DNA of 64,000 bases, from positions 1 through 64,000 of the forward strand of contig WSXV01000011.1 of the NCBI GenBank assembly GCA_009773475.1, read 5' to 3'. This DNA is from Desulfobulbaceae bacterium (GTDB lineage Bacteria > Desulfobacterota > Desulfobulbia > Desulfobulbales > Desulfocapsaceae). The notes beneath the pieces were generated by a model. The model had not been told where the DNA came from and did no database searches. It was given only the letters and a program-made list of their open reading frames with translations. Positions 36,912 to 46,026 of this stretch are shown here, one piece after another. The position numbers were made by a program, and so were the translations under genes. Numbering within the stretch: position 1 is the stretch's first letter; every line of letters begins with the position of its first letter.

Positions 36912-37490
36912 TCACCGATTGGGCACGCGGCGCTCAGGCACGACGGCATGAGGAGTGATGTCTTCATTCCACTTTGCCGACACATAGAGCTGGCAATAGC
37001 ACGAGCCGAATTCCTTGACATCTGCTTCTCGGTAGACACAGGGGCAGATGATGTCCTGATCCCTTTCGCGGTTGCCTGACGCCAGTCTGCAGGGGCAGGA
37101 CATATATCCATAGCGGTCCTTATTGGTCAGCAGACCGCGCAAGAGATCAAAATCTCTCTCCTTGTCCCGGTTGAAGAAATAGCCTTTTGGCTCCTGGATT
37201 TTCTTCAGCGCATCGTACAGTTCGTCAACCTGAGTGCGGATTCCAATGGCCTCTTTGATTTCCTGCACCTTAAAGCCGGTAATGGTCTGCCCGTCAATGG
37301 TGATTGTGGGGAAAGAACAGCTGGGATTGACCTGACGCAACTCTTCAAGCATCTCCTCTCTTTCGCCACCAAAAAGCAGGTCCGCATCGACGAATTCATA
37401 GGCAACGCCGAGGTCCTTGAGCATTTTCTTAATGGCTTGACAGAAGGCGCAGGTTGTAATGCTGTAGAGTTTAATTTTTTTGTTTTCCAT
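36912..37490 (-). CDS. Glutaredoxin-ferredoxin:thioredoxin reductase catalytic-subunit fusion
   Basis: 192 residues. Residues 1-80 form a glutaredoxin/NrdH-like domain with active site CAFC (14-17) and the SFPTITIDG cis-Pro segment. Residues 100-192 are the FTR catalytic beta subunit: CPC at 132-134, CPC at 149-151 and CYC at 164-166 supply the four [4Fe-4S] ligands and the redox disulfide. The fusion would let reduced ferredoxin drive a tethered glutaredoxin directly, bypassing NADPH. No FTR variable chain is present, as usual for non-photosynthetic members. The gene stands alone with AGGAACC upstream. Confidence 0.9.
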   Translation of the reverse strand: MENKKIKLYSITTCAFCQAIKKMLKDLGVAYEFVDADLLFGGEREEMLEELRQVNPSCSFPTITIDGQTITGFKVQEIKEAIGIRTQVDELYDALKKIQEPKGYFFNRDKERDFDLLRGLLTNKDRYGYMSCPCRLASGNRERDQDIICPCVYREADVKEFGSCYCQLYVSAKWNEDITPHAVVPERRVPNR

Positions 37491-37724
37491 AGGGTTCCTT
37501 TGTCCGATTTAAATTTGAGAGTACCCTGCATCTGCAAATCATTGCAGATGGCCTTGCTGCCGTAACTGTTGCTCGTCAGAATGATTCTGATAAATATTAT
37601 TATCAAAGTAGGGAGTCTCGTGCGGCATGTCCAGAAGTATATGTTTGGTCAATAGAGAAAAACATTTTTTCAGGTGTTACTCCCAGGGAGGGGAGGAGCC
37701 GGAAAATCCGAGTTCATACCAGCA

Positions 37725-38159
37725 TTAAAACCATGGGGACAACATCCTCGAGCTTTTCTGGTAGAGAGTGTAGTCGGGGAAATGCTCAAGGAGGAGTCGC
37801 TCTTCGATCCTGAGTTTGAGATAGAGGACAAGCCATAAGGCAGAGAAGCCGGCCAGGCGCAGCCAGCTGCAGGAAATAACGAGCAGGCCAAGCACTGCAA
37901 GGAGGAGGCTGGCATACATCGGGTGCCTGATATAGCGGTACGGGCCGTGTGTTATCAGAAGGGCTCCGTCCTTGATTGTCGGGCGGATGTTGAAATGACC
38001 CAGTCGCATGACCTTTACGGACCAACCGGACAGTAGCAGCGAGGCAATGAAAAAGGGCAGGGCCAGGGGGTGAAATTCGCGCCACCGAGTACTTGCAGCT
38101 AATAGAATAATGAGGATGAATTGACAGACAACAAGAATGGTTCCGGTCTCATTTTTCAC
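37725..38159 (-). CDS. Small ICMT/PEMT-type membrane methyltransferase
   Basis: 144 residues with about four membrane helices. The C-terminal signature THGPYRYIRHPMYASLLL plus the later RIEERLLLEHFPDYTLY is that of the isoprenylcysteine carboxyl/phospholipid methyltransferase superfamily, where it binds S-adenosylmethionine. Bacterial members methylate varied lipids or proteins, and the substrate cannot be inferred here. About 107 bases after the thiD stop. Confidence 0.82.
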   Translation of the reverse strand: MKNETGTILVVCQFILIILLAASTRWREFHPLALPFFIASLLLSGWSVKVMRLGHFNIRPTIKDGALLITHGPYRYIRHPMYASLLLAVLGLLVISCSWLRLAGFSALWLVLYLKLRIEERLLLEHFPDYTLYQKSSRMLSPWF

Positions 38160-38266
38160 TGTCCGACCTTCCGTTGGGTTTAAAATTTACTAATCTGGAG
38201 AGCACGAAGACCTGAGTGGGGCGAGTCTCGTGCCTTTCCCGTATGCAGATCCTAAAATCAAATTTT

Positions 38267-39100
38267 TTATGGCCTTTGCAAAGCATGAAAAAGGGGTCCG
38301 TTACTGCCGCTCTTGATAAAATTAACGGTGCTGCTTTTGCAAATGACCTGGTCCATAAAGGCGGCGGTGCGGAAGAATGCCGTGTTGTAGTCCCGTTCTT
38401 GGCAATGATAGGCAGCAAAAGCGGAGGCATAGGTGCAACCGGTTCCGTGCAGATTTATGCTGTTGATGCGCGGTCGTTTGCTGACGACTACTTCTTTGTT
38501 TCTTTCGATTAAGTAATCGTGGATTGCAGCGCTGTCTTGCTCCAAGTGGCCCCCCTTAACGATCACCGCCCGCAGATGTGCATGCCGGGTCAGGAGGTGT
38601 TCTGCGCAATGAATAGCATCCTCCGGTCTTGCGGTCTTCTGCCGACAGAGTCGTGCCAGCTCGTCTCCGTTGGGGGTGAGGACAGTCACCTTGCTGATAA
38701 GATGGCTGCTCAGCTCGCTTAATTTTTCACCACTGAGCAGGGATTGGCCGGTGGTTGACGCCAGGACCGGATCGTAGATCACCTCGCCCTGGAAGTCATC
38801 AAGAAGGTTTCCAAGGGCTGCGGCGATCTCAATGGCGCCGATCATGCCAATCTTGATATGGGTAACCTTATGATCGGTCAGAACGGCTTCAACCTGCCTG
38901 ACCACCAGTCCAGGATCAAGGGGAATGGATTCGGTGACGCCCAGTGAATTTTGCACGGTGATGCAAGTGATTGCTGCAGCGCCATAAACGCCAATGGTGG
39001 TCATGGTCTTCAGGTCAGCCTGGATGCCGGCGCCGCCGGTGGGGTCTGAGCCGGCGATGGACAACACGGTGGGCGATAGTTGAGATGGCGATTGATTCAT
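38267..39100 (-). CDS. thiD: Hydroxymethylpyrimidine/phosphomethylpyrimidine kinase
   Basis: 277 residues. Phosphorylates HMP and HMP-P in thiamine synthesis. Ribokinase-fold signatures: SIAGSDPTGGAGIQADLKT, GVYGAAAITCITVQNSLGV, VYDPVLASTTGQSLL, LTPNGDELARLC and HGTGCTYASAFAAY with the catalytic Cys/Asp-region turn. No TPP riboswitch is visible in the 125 bases upstream. Confidence 0.95.
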   Translation of the reverse strand: MNQSPSQLSPTVLSIAGSDPTGGAGIQADLKTMTTIGVYGAAAITCITVQNSLGVTESIPLDPGLVVRQVEAVLTDHKVTHIKIGMIGAIEIAAALGNLLDDFQGEVIYDPVLASTTGQSLLSGEKLSELSSHLISKVTVLTPNGDELARLCRQKTARPEDAIHCAEHLLTRHAHLRAVIVKGGHLEQDSAAIHDYLIERNKEVVVSKRPRINSINLHGTGCTYASAFAAYHCQERDYNTAFFRTAAFMDQVICKSSTVNFIKSGSNGPLFHALQRP

Positions 39101-39261
39101 AAAAAAAGTGGCGGTGGATTGTGAAGGTTTTCCGTTGTTGGGTGGGATTCAGCATTTCTGCCATCAGAGTTGATTAATATAATGAAATACAATAGTATTG
39201 CAAGGCTTCAATCCAGGGCTGGAAAATGCCCCTCACAATACATCATGCAGAAACTAAGATT

Positions 39262-41100
39262 ATGACTGTATCACCTCACGATTACGACGAAAGTAAGATC
39301 AAGACCCTCAGCTCCTTGGAGCATATCCGCAAGCGGCCCGGCATGTACATCGGCCGTCTTGGCAATGGCAGCCATCCCGATGACGGCATCTATATCCTGC
39401 TCAAGGAGGTGGTGGATAACGCCGTGGATGAATATATCATGGGGGCGGGAAAGCGGATCAATATTCATCTCGGCAGTGAGGGGATGGTGACCGTTCGCGA
39501 CTTTGGCCGGGGGATTCCGCTGGGCAAGATTGTGGACTGCGTCTCCACCATCAATACCGGGGCCAAGTACAACACCGAAGTGTTTCAGTTCTCTGTCGGC
39601 CTCAATGGGGTGGGGACCAAGGCAGTGAACGCCATGTCCTCCCATTTCAAGGTCACCGCTTTTCGCGATGGGAAATTTGCCTGCGCCATTTTTACCAAAG
39701 GGGAGTTGCTCAGTTGCGAGGATGGGGAGACCACCGAGGCCAACGGCACCCTGGTGGAATTTATCCCGGATCGGGAGATGTTTCAGGACTACGCCTTTGA
39801 TTCCGGTTTTGTCGAAGCGCGACTGTGGCGGTACGCCTATCTCAATGCCGGTTTGAAGCTCTATCTGGACAAGACCTGTTTCTATTCCGCTGGCGGCCTG
39901 CTCGATCTGCTGGCCAAAGAGCTGGATGACCAGAATATCTATGAGCCCATCTATTACCGTGACGCCACCCTTGAGTTTGCCTTTTCCCATACCGACGGCT
40001 ATGGAGACACCTATTATTCCTTTGTTAACGGCACTTATACCAGCGAGGGGGGCACCCATCTTTCCGCCTTTCGCGAGGGCATTCTGAAGGGGGTCAATGA
40101 GTTTTCCAAAAAAAGTTTCGTGGGTCAGGATGTGCGGGATGGCCTGGTCGGCACCCTGGCGATTAAGATCAAGGACCCGCTTTTTGAGTCGCAGACCAAA
40201 AATAAACTGGGCAACAGCGATATCCGCTCCTGGATTGTCAACAAGGTAAAAGACGCAGTCTCCAGTGCCCTCTACAAGAACACCGAGGCTGCGGAAAGAC
40301 TGCTGGAGAAGATCCAGCGCAATGAAAAGGTGCGAAAGGAGTTGCAGAGCGTACGTCAGGAGGCCAAGGCGAAATCCAAGAAGGTGGCCTTCAAGATCCC
40401 CCAGTTAAAGGACTGCAAACATCATCCCACCCGAAAAAAGGCCTCCCCGCAGGGCCAGGGCAATATGGTCTTTATCACCGAGGGCCAATCTGCCGCCGGT
40501 TCCATTGTCTCATCCCGCGATCCGTTGACCCAGGCCGTCTTTTCCCTGAAGGGCAAGCCCATGAATGTGCTTGGGCAGAAGTTGGCGATTCTCTATAAAA
40601 ATGAAGAGATGTATTCCCTTATGCGGGCCCTTGATATTGAGGAGTCCATTGCCGATCTGCGCTACGATAAGGTGATCCTTGCCACCGATGCCGATGTGGA
40701 CGGACTCCATATCCGGAACCTGCTTCTCACCTTTTTCCTCCATTATTTTGAGCCTCTGGTCAAGCTGGGCTATGTCTATATCCTTGAAACCCCGTTGTTC
40801 CGGGTGCGCAATAAGCAGGAGACCCATTACTGTTACTCGGAAAAGGAAAAGCAGGTCGCGGTTAAAAAGCTGCAAGGCACAGCCGCTAAGGCCGGGAACG
40901 TGGAAATGACCCGGTTTAAGGGTTTGGGCGAGATTTCCCCCAAGGAATTCAAGCAGTTTATCGGCCCGGATATCCGCTTGCAGCAGGTGAATATGGGAAG
41001 CGTCAGTGAAGTCAGCAAGATTCTTTCTTTCTACATGGGGAAAAACACCCCTGAACGCAAAAATTATATCATGGAACATCTGGTGGTCACTGAGGGGTAA
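39262..41100 (+). CDS. parE: Type IIA topoisomerase B subunit, ParE-like
   Basis: About 612 residues from MTVSPHDYDESKIKTL; an alternative ATG at 39226 adds 12 residues and neither has a clear ribosome site. GHKL ATPase: EHIRKRPGMYIGR, DNAVDEYIMG, GRGIPLGK, GLNGVGTKAVNAMS. The Toprim region shows FITEGQSAAG and DADVDGLHIRNLLLTFF. The closing KGLGEISPKEF block is present. The form resembles the topoisomerase IV-like subunits that coexist with GyrB. It is followed after 50 bases by its A subunit. Confidence 0.92.
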   Translation: MTVSPHDYDESKIKTLSSLEHIRKRPGMYIGRLGNGSHPDDGIYILLKEVVDNAVDEYIMGAGKRINIHLGSEGMVTVRDFGRGIPLGKIVDCVSTINTGAKYNTEVFQFSVGLNGVGTKAVNAMSSHFKVTAFRDGKFACAIFTKGELLSCEDGETTEANGTLVEFIPDREMFQDYAFDSGFVEARLWRYAYLNAGLKLYLDKTCFYSAGGLLDLLAKELDDQNIYEPIYYRDATLEFAFSHTDGYGDTYYSFVNGTYTSEGGTHLSAFREGILKGVNEFSKKSFVGQDVRDGLVGTLAIKIKDPLFESQTKNKLGNSDIRSWIVNKVKDAVSSALYKNTEAAERLLEKIQRNEKVRKELQSVRQEAKAKSKKVAFKIPQLKDCKHHPTRKKASPQGQGNMVFITEGQSAAGSIVSSRDPLTQAVFSLKGKPMNVLGQKLAILYKNEEMYSLMRALDIEESIADLRYDKVILATDADVDGLHIRNLLLTFFLHYFEPLVKLGYVYILETPLFRVRNKQETHYCYSEKEKQVAVKKLQGTAAKAGNVEMTRFKGLGEISPKEFKQFIGPDIRLQQVNMGSVSEVSKILSFYMGKNTPERKNYIMEHLVVTEG

Positions 41101-41150
41101 CGTCTCTCCGCTCCTTTAAACATCCAGCATCCTGCCAATTTGATCTTATT

Positions 41151-43196
41151 ATGAACTCACAGTACGGTAGACTTCAGCAGCTTTTTGAGCAGAATTTTCT
41201 TGAGTACTCCTCCTATGTCATCAGGGAGCGGGCCATTCCCGATATTCACGATGGCCTGAAACCGGTGCAGCGCCGGATTCTGCAGACCCTGTTCAACATG
41301 GAAGACGGTCGTTTTCACAAGGTCGCCAATGTGGTTGGGGAGACGATGAAGCTCCATCCGCACGGCGATGCCTCCATCTTTGCCGCCCTCGTCAATCTTG
41401 CCAACAAGGAATATCTGATTGAGCGACAGGGAAACTTCGGCAATATCTACACCGGCGACCAAGCCTCGGCGGCTCGGTATATCGAGTGCCGGTTGACCCC
41501 GCTTGCCAAAGAGATCCTGTTCAACAAGGATCTCACCGACTTTGTCGAATCCTATGACGGCCGGATGCTGGAGCCGGTTACCTTACCGGCCAAAATACCC
41601 CTTCTTCTGCTGCTCGGGGCGGATGGCATTGCCGTCGGTATGGCCACCAAGATCATGCCCCATAATTTCTGTGAACTGTTGACGGCCCAGATCCAGCTGC
41701 TGCGCAATGAACCCATTGTTATCTATCCAGATTTTCAGAAGAAAGGGCTGGTCGATATAACCCATTATGATCATGGGAACGGCCGGATTCGCTGTCGGGC
41801 CCGTATCGAGGAGAGTAACGAAAAGACGATTCTGATCAAGGATATTCCCTATGGCACAACCACCCAGTCGCTCATAGAATCCGTTGAGAAGGCTGCCAAG
41901 TCCGGAAAAATAAAGATCCTCTCGATCAATGATTATACCGCCGAAGAGGTGGAAATCGAGATCAATCTGGCCCGCGGCGTGTATGCTAAAGAGACCATTG
42001 AGGCCCTTTACGCCTTCACCGACTGTGAGATTGCCATTACCCCCAATCTTACCCTGATTAAAAACAACACCCCGCTGACCTGTACCGTTGAGGAGGTTCT
42101 TGAGCATAATACCCAGAAGCTGGTGCACGATCTGACCAGGGAGCTGGAGATTGACCTGGGACGACTTCAGGAAAAACTGCACGCCAGATTACTGGAGCAG
42201 ATCTTTATCGAGGAGCGGCTCTATAAAGAAATCGAAGAGGAGACCAGCTACAAGGCAGTGGTCAAGCGGGTTGGTATTTCCCTGCAGCCCTTTACCGGCG
42301 AGCTTTTGCGGGCTGTCACCAATGACGATATCGAACGGCTGCTGGAAATTAAAATCAAACGCATCTCTCGCTATGACATTAACCGGCAGCAGAAAGAGGT
42401 CCGGGAGATCCGTGCTGAAATCAAGACCATTGTCAATCATCTCAAGGATATGGTGGGCTATACCATCAATTTCCTGAACGGTCTGCTGAAAAAATACGGC
42501 CCCAATTTCCCCCGCCAGACCAAGCTCTGTGAGTTCGAGGAGGTCAGTGTTCGCAGTGTGGCCATGGCCAATCTGGTGGTTGGGTATCAGCGCGGTTCCG
42601 GCTTTCTTGGGCATACCATCAAGGCCGAGGATGAAAAGCAGGACTTGTCCCTGAATTGCTCGGAATATGATCGCCTTTTGTTGATCTATAATGACGGGAT
42701 GTACAAGGTGATTCCGGCGGTGGACAAGCTCTTCGTCGGCCATGATCTGGCCTGGGTTGGGGTGGTTGAGGATGGGTTGATTTTCAATATTCTCTACCGA
42801 GATGGCCAGGAAAATCTTATCTACGCCAAACGCTTCACCACCCCAAAATTCATCTTGGAGAAGGAATACCGTCTGTTTGCCGAGGACAAACGCTCAAAGA
42901 TCATGCTCCTGCTGATGGGGGCGGGGGCCAGCGCCCACGTCAGTCTGGCTCCTTCCGCGCGTGCCAAGAGCAATATCATGGAGGTCTATTTTGATGAGTA
43001 TCTGCTCAAGAACCCCAATGCCAAAGGGAAGCGGATTGCCGCCAGGGTGGTGCGAAAGATCGTGGATTCCACCGGCAAGGCCGCGCCAAGGCCGAAGCCT
43101 CAGAATATGACCCTGCTTGATTTGGTGGCGCCGGACAAAGAAGACGGCGCTCTCGAGAAAAAGGGAGAAGAAGACGAAGGGAAGGTGGAGGAATAA
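41151..43196 (+). CDS. parC: Type IIA topoisomerase A subunit, ParC-like
   Basis: 681 residues. The breakage-reunion domain has YVIRERAIPDIHDGLKPVQRRIL, KLHPHGDASI and the catalytic tyrosine in ASAARYIEC. The C-terminal third has a short, partial beta-pinwheel rather than the six-blade GyrA form, and no GyrA box is seen, supporting a ParC assignment. The tail is acidic/lysine-rich (EKKGEEDEGKVEE). It pairs with the B subunit directly upstream for decatenation or relaxation. Confidence 0.92.
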   Translation: MNSQYGRLQQLFEQNFLEYSSYVIRERAIPDIHDGLKPVQRRILQTLFNMEDGRFHKVANVVGETMKLHPHGDASIFAALVNLANKEYLIERQGNFGNIYTGDQASAARYIECRLTPLAKEILFNKDLTDFVESYDGRMLEPVTLPAKIPLLLLLGADGIAVGMATKIMPHNFCELLTAQIQLLRNEPIVIYPDFQKKGLVDITHYDHGNGRIRCRARIEESNEKTILIKDIPYGTTTQSLIESVEKAAKSGKIKILSINDYTAEEVEIEINLARGVYAKETIEALYAFTDCEIAITPNLTLIKNNTPLTCTVEEVLEHNTQKLVHDLTRELEIDLGRLQEKLHARLLEQIFIEERLYKEIEEETSYKAVVKRVGISLQPFTGELLRAVTNDDIERLLEIKIKRISRYDINRQQKEVREIRAEIKTIVNHLKDMVGYTINFLNGLLKKYGPNFPRQTKLCEFEEVSVRSVAMANLVVGYQRGSGFLGHTIKAEDEKQDLSLNCSEYDRLLLIYNDGMYKVIPAVDKLFVGHDLAWVGVVEDGLIFNILYRDGQENLIYAKRFTTPKFILEKEYRLFAEDKRSKIMLLLMGAGASAHVSLAPSARAKSNIMEVYFDEYLLKNPNAKGKRIAARVVRKIVDSTGKAAPRPKPQNMTLLDLVAPDKEDGALEKKGEEDEGKVEE

Positions 43197-43355
43197 TCAG
43201 TTTTTTTCAGGTCAACAGGCTGAAGGACAGGCAACAAAAGGCAGATCATTATAGAGAAATCGGCAACAGAAGAGCCTTTTACAAAATGACGAACTTGACT
43301 TAATTTATGTCATTCCCGCCCATACGGAAATAAATACCATGCAGAATTCTCGAAA

Positions 43356-43391
43356 CCGTTATTCCCGACTAAAAGCACCCGGGAATAACGG
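43356..43391. repeat. 12-bp inverted repeat in the parC-PHP gap
   Basis: CCGTTATTCCCG (43356-43367) and CGGGAATAACGG (43380-43391) are perfect arms around a 12-base loop. A GTCATTCCCGCC string lies 45 bases upstream and a second small hairpin (GAGACT/AGTCTC) at about 43422-43438. The CATTCCCG core is typical of REP-like dispersed repeats in many Proteobacteria. It may act as a terminator for the converging genes. Confidence 0.55.
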
Positions 43392-43463
43392 CAGGTTTGT
43401 TTGGCAGGTAAGCGAGTGCGCGAGACTCCGAGAGTCTCATCAATTACAAATGGCCTTGTTCTT

Positions 43464-44120
43464 TTACCTGATGATAGCTAAACCATCGACAAACCCATTC
43501 ATGTTCAACTGGATCTGCTTGTAATCCTCCTCGCTCAGTCCCGCACCCAGGGCCACCAAGCGCGCCATTTCCGCCGTCAGAAAATCTCCCGGGGTATGGG
43601 CATCGGCATTCACCACCATTTTGGTGCCGGCTTTCAGCGCCATCTTCGCCACATGGCCATTGGTCAGACAATGGCCTTTGCGGCCTGTGATTTCAATCAT
43701 CACTCCCATTCGGGCAGCCAGAAGCGCCTCTTCTTCACTCAAAAAACCGGGATGGGAGAGGACGTCAACCCCAGCCTCAATGGCGGCCAAATTAGTGCCG
43801 GGAGCCACGGGCTCAACGATGGTCTCTCCGTGCACGACAACAACCTGCGCCCCCAGTTCACGGGCCTTGCGGGTCAGCTGGCCAATTAATTCAGGGGGAA
43901 CATGGGTCAGCTCAATTCCCGGCAGCAGCCTGGTTTTCGAGTGAGGATTGAGATCTTTTGCCGCCTGAATCATGCGGGGAATAATGAAATCCATGTTGGA
44001 GCTGTCGGCGTGATCGGTAATGGCTACCGCCTTGTAGCCCAGCACCTCAACGCGCCGCAGATGCTCGGCAGGCACCAGGGCCCCGTCACTGAAAAAAGTA
44101 TGGGTATGAAGATCGATCAT
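43464..44120 (-). CDS. PHP-domain phosphoesterase (histidinol-phosphatase family)
   Basis: 218 residues. Metal-binding motifs of the PHP fold: DLHTHTFFSDG at the start, AITDHADSSN, PGIELTHV, VVHGE, DVLSHPG, IEITGRKGHC and VVNADAHTPGD. The set is complete for a trinuclear metal site. It belongs to the small PHP group often annotated as histidinol phosphatase, but no his genes are nearby, so the substrate is open. Its start overlaps the miaB stop by 4 bases, showing coupling. Confidence 0.88.
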   Translation of the reverse strand: MIDLHTHTFFSDGALVPAEHLRRVEVLGYKAVAITDHADSSNMDFIIPRMIQAAKDLNPHSKTRLLPGIELTHVPPELIGQLTRKARELGAQVVVVHGETIVEPVAPGTNLAAIEAGVDVLSHPGFLSEEEALLAARMGVMIEITGRKGHCLTNGHVAKMALKAGTKMVVNADAHTPGDFLTAEMARLVALGAGLSEEDYKQIQLNMNGFVDGLAIIR

Positions 44121-45532
44121 GCTGCACCTTTCTGCTGAGTAGAGTTGAGCCTGCCGTTCAATGAATGCCGCCCGGCGTGGTGGATGGTGACACTCGTGAT
44201 ATCCCCAGGAATACAGGCAATTTTCCCCTCAATATGGACAATGTGGTTAGACTCGGTGCGTCCCACCATGCCATCTTGGGTAAGTTTTTCAATCATGACC
44301 GGCAGAACTTTTCCCACATACAGCAGGTTTTGTTCCAGGCAGATTTCGTCCTGCCGATGTTGAAAGCGGGTTAATCGCTCTGATTTCACCAGTTCCTCGA
44401 CCTTGTCTGCAAAATCAGCGGATCTGGTGCCTGGACGATCTGAATATTTGAAGGAGAATGAGCTGTGAAAGCGAACCTCCTCCAGAAGCTCCATGGTCTG
44501 CTCAAAGTCCGCATCGGATTCTCCTGGGAAGCCGACAATCACATCGGTACTGAGGGCAATGTCCGGGCGGAATGATCGCAGCTCTTTCACCTGTTGCAGG
44601 TACAACTCTCTGGTGTATTTTCGGTTCATTCGACTCAGCACTGCATTGGAGCCGGATTGCACCGGAAGATGAAACTGGGGACAAAGGATGGCAATCTCGC
44701 CAAAGCAACGCATAAGCTCGGAAGAAAGATCTTTGGGATTGGAGGTGGTGAACCGCAACCTCTTCAACCCTTGAATGGCAGCAACTTCTCGTAACAGTTG
44801 GGAGAAGGAGTAGCTGCCACCATCTGGTGTCACCGAATTGGTACGACCATAGGAATTCACATTCTGTCCAAGCAGGGTGATCTCAGATATTCCAGCATCA
44901 ACCAAAGCATGAGCTTCGTCGAGGATGTCTTTGACTTTCCGCGACACTTCTCTTCCTCTGGTGTATGGAACAACGCAATAAGTGCAGAAGTTATTGCATC
45001 CCTGCATGATGGTTAGGAATTTTCTGAAGGGATGGGAAGCAGGAGCGGGATTTGAGTCGATCTGGTCAACAGAATATTCTCGAATAGCTGGAAGAGTCGG
45101 GATAAAGGCTGGAATCTCGTAGGCGTCTGACAAAGTGATCGCAACTTTTTGCGTCCCGTCCAAATTCTTGAGCAGGTCGGCCAACGCATAAAGATTCTGG
45201 GTGCCAAGCACCAGATCCACATGGGACATGCGTTCGCACAATTCCAACCCTTCCTGCTGAGCCACGCATCCAGCCACACAAATCCGCATCCCCGGCCGAC
45301 TTTTCTTGGCCTTGCGTAAGGCGCCAAGCAGACTCATGGCCTTCTGCTCCGCCTTGGCCCGAATGGAACAGGTGTTGACGATTACCACGTCGGCATCTTC
45401 TATTTCCATGGACTCGACATACCCCTGTTCGGCAAGCAGCTGCCCCATAATCTCGGAATCACGGTCGTTCATCTGGCAGCCAAAGGTCCTGATATGAAAT
45501 GAAGGCTGTTTTTTGTTATCTATAATTGACAT
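44117..45532 (-). CDS. miaB: tRNA-2-methylthio-N6-dimethylallyladenosine synthase
   Basis: 471 residues. UPF0004 domain: FHIRTFGCQMNDRDSE, NTCSIRAKAEQK, VAGCVAQQEG. Radical SAM cluster CNNFCTYC with VVPYTRGREVS. C-terminal TRAM domain near 400-455. It adds the 2-methylthio group to i6A37 of tRNAs reading U. miaA, which makes the substrate, is 4 kb away in the same direction. Coupled to the PHP gene. Confidence 0.97.
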   Translation of the reverse strand: MSIIDNKKQPSFHIRTFGCQMNDRDSEIMGQLLAEQGYVESMEIEDADVVIVNTCSIRAKAEQKAMSLLGALRKAKKSRPGMRICVAGCVAQQEGLELCERMSHVDLVLGTQNLYALADLLKNLDGTQKVAITLSDAYEIPAFIPTLPAIREYSVDQIDSNPAPASHPFRKFLTIMQGCNNFCTYCVVPYTRGREVSRKVKDILDEAHALVDAGISEITLLGQNVNSYGRTNSVTPDGGSYSFSQLLREVAAIQGLKRLRFTTSNPKDLSSELMRCFGEIAILCPQFHLPVQSGSNAVLSRMNRKYTRELYLQQVKELRSFRPDIALSTDVIVGFPGESDADFEQTMELLEEVRFHSSFSFKYSDRPGTRSADFADKVEELVKSERLTRFQHRQDEICLEQNLLYVGKVLPVMIEKLTQDGMVGRTESNHIVHIEGKIACIPGDITSVTIHHAGRHSLNGRLNSTQQKGAA

Positions 45533-45793
45533 TATTATTTACGTTTATCTACATGATGTTAAATAATTGTTTTGATAAATTAAAATTTTTGGCCATATTT
45601 AGCGTATAAAGCTCAAAAAATGATGCCTAATTGGATTTACAAGCTCGCAAGAGAAATAAGTTGGCCACATTAAGCAGATTGTAAACGATAATATATTCAA
45701 AGATTCAAAGATAGCTGTGGAATCTCTTGGTGGGGCAATGTAGCAAGAGACCTCACTGCTAACAAGTAATAACCATAAAAAGTACTTGAATAT

Positions 45794-46015
45794 TTAGGAA
45801 TATCTACTTATTTTTCCAGCTAAATTAGAAAGCAGTTCAAAGAGAATCCTTTCAGACTCCGCAGGATAGCGCAGGCAGACAATGCCTGATTTTCCATTGA
45901 CACTGGAAAGCATGGTCAGTCCGTCATATCCCTCAAGGATAAACTTGAGGAAATGGAACCTGCTTGGTGCTATTCCGAGATAGAGTTCCTTGAAACAATT
46001 TTCGTTATCTTTCAT
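45794..46015 (-). CDS. DUF4911-domain protein
   Basis: 73 residues, FLKFILEGYDGLTMLSSV and GIVCLRYPAESERILFELLSNL matching the small DUF4911 family found mainly in Desulfobacterota. It looks like a ferredoxin-like or ACT-like alpha/beta fold. Function unknown. It lies 11 bases after purB, so it is probably the second gene of that operon. The 261 bases between it and miaB are AT-rich and hold nothing I recognise. Confidence 0.75.
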   Translation of the reverse strand: MKDNENCFKELYLGIAPSRFHFLKFILEGYDGLTMLSSVNGKSGIVCLRYPAESERILFELLSNLAGKISRYS

Positions 46016-46026
46016 CTTTAGGCTAA

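Noticed and set aside
43311-43440. CRISPR-like repeat in the parC-PHP spacer
   Set aside because: Only two different hairpins and no regular spacing; better read as a REP-like element.
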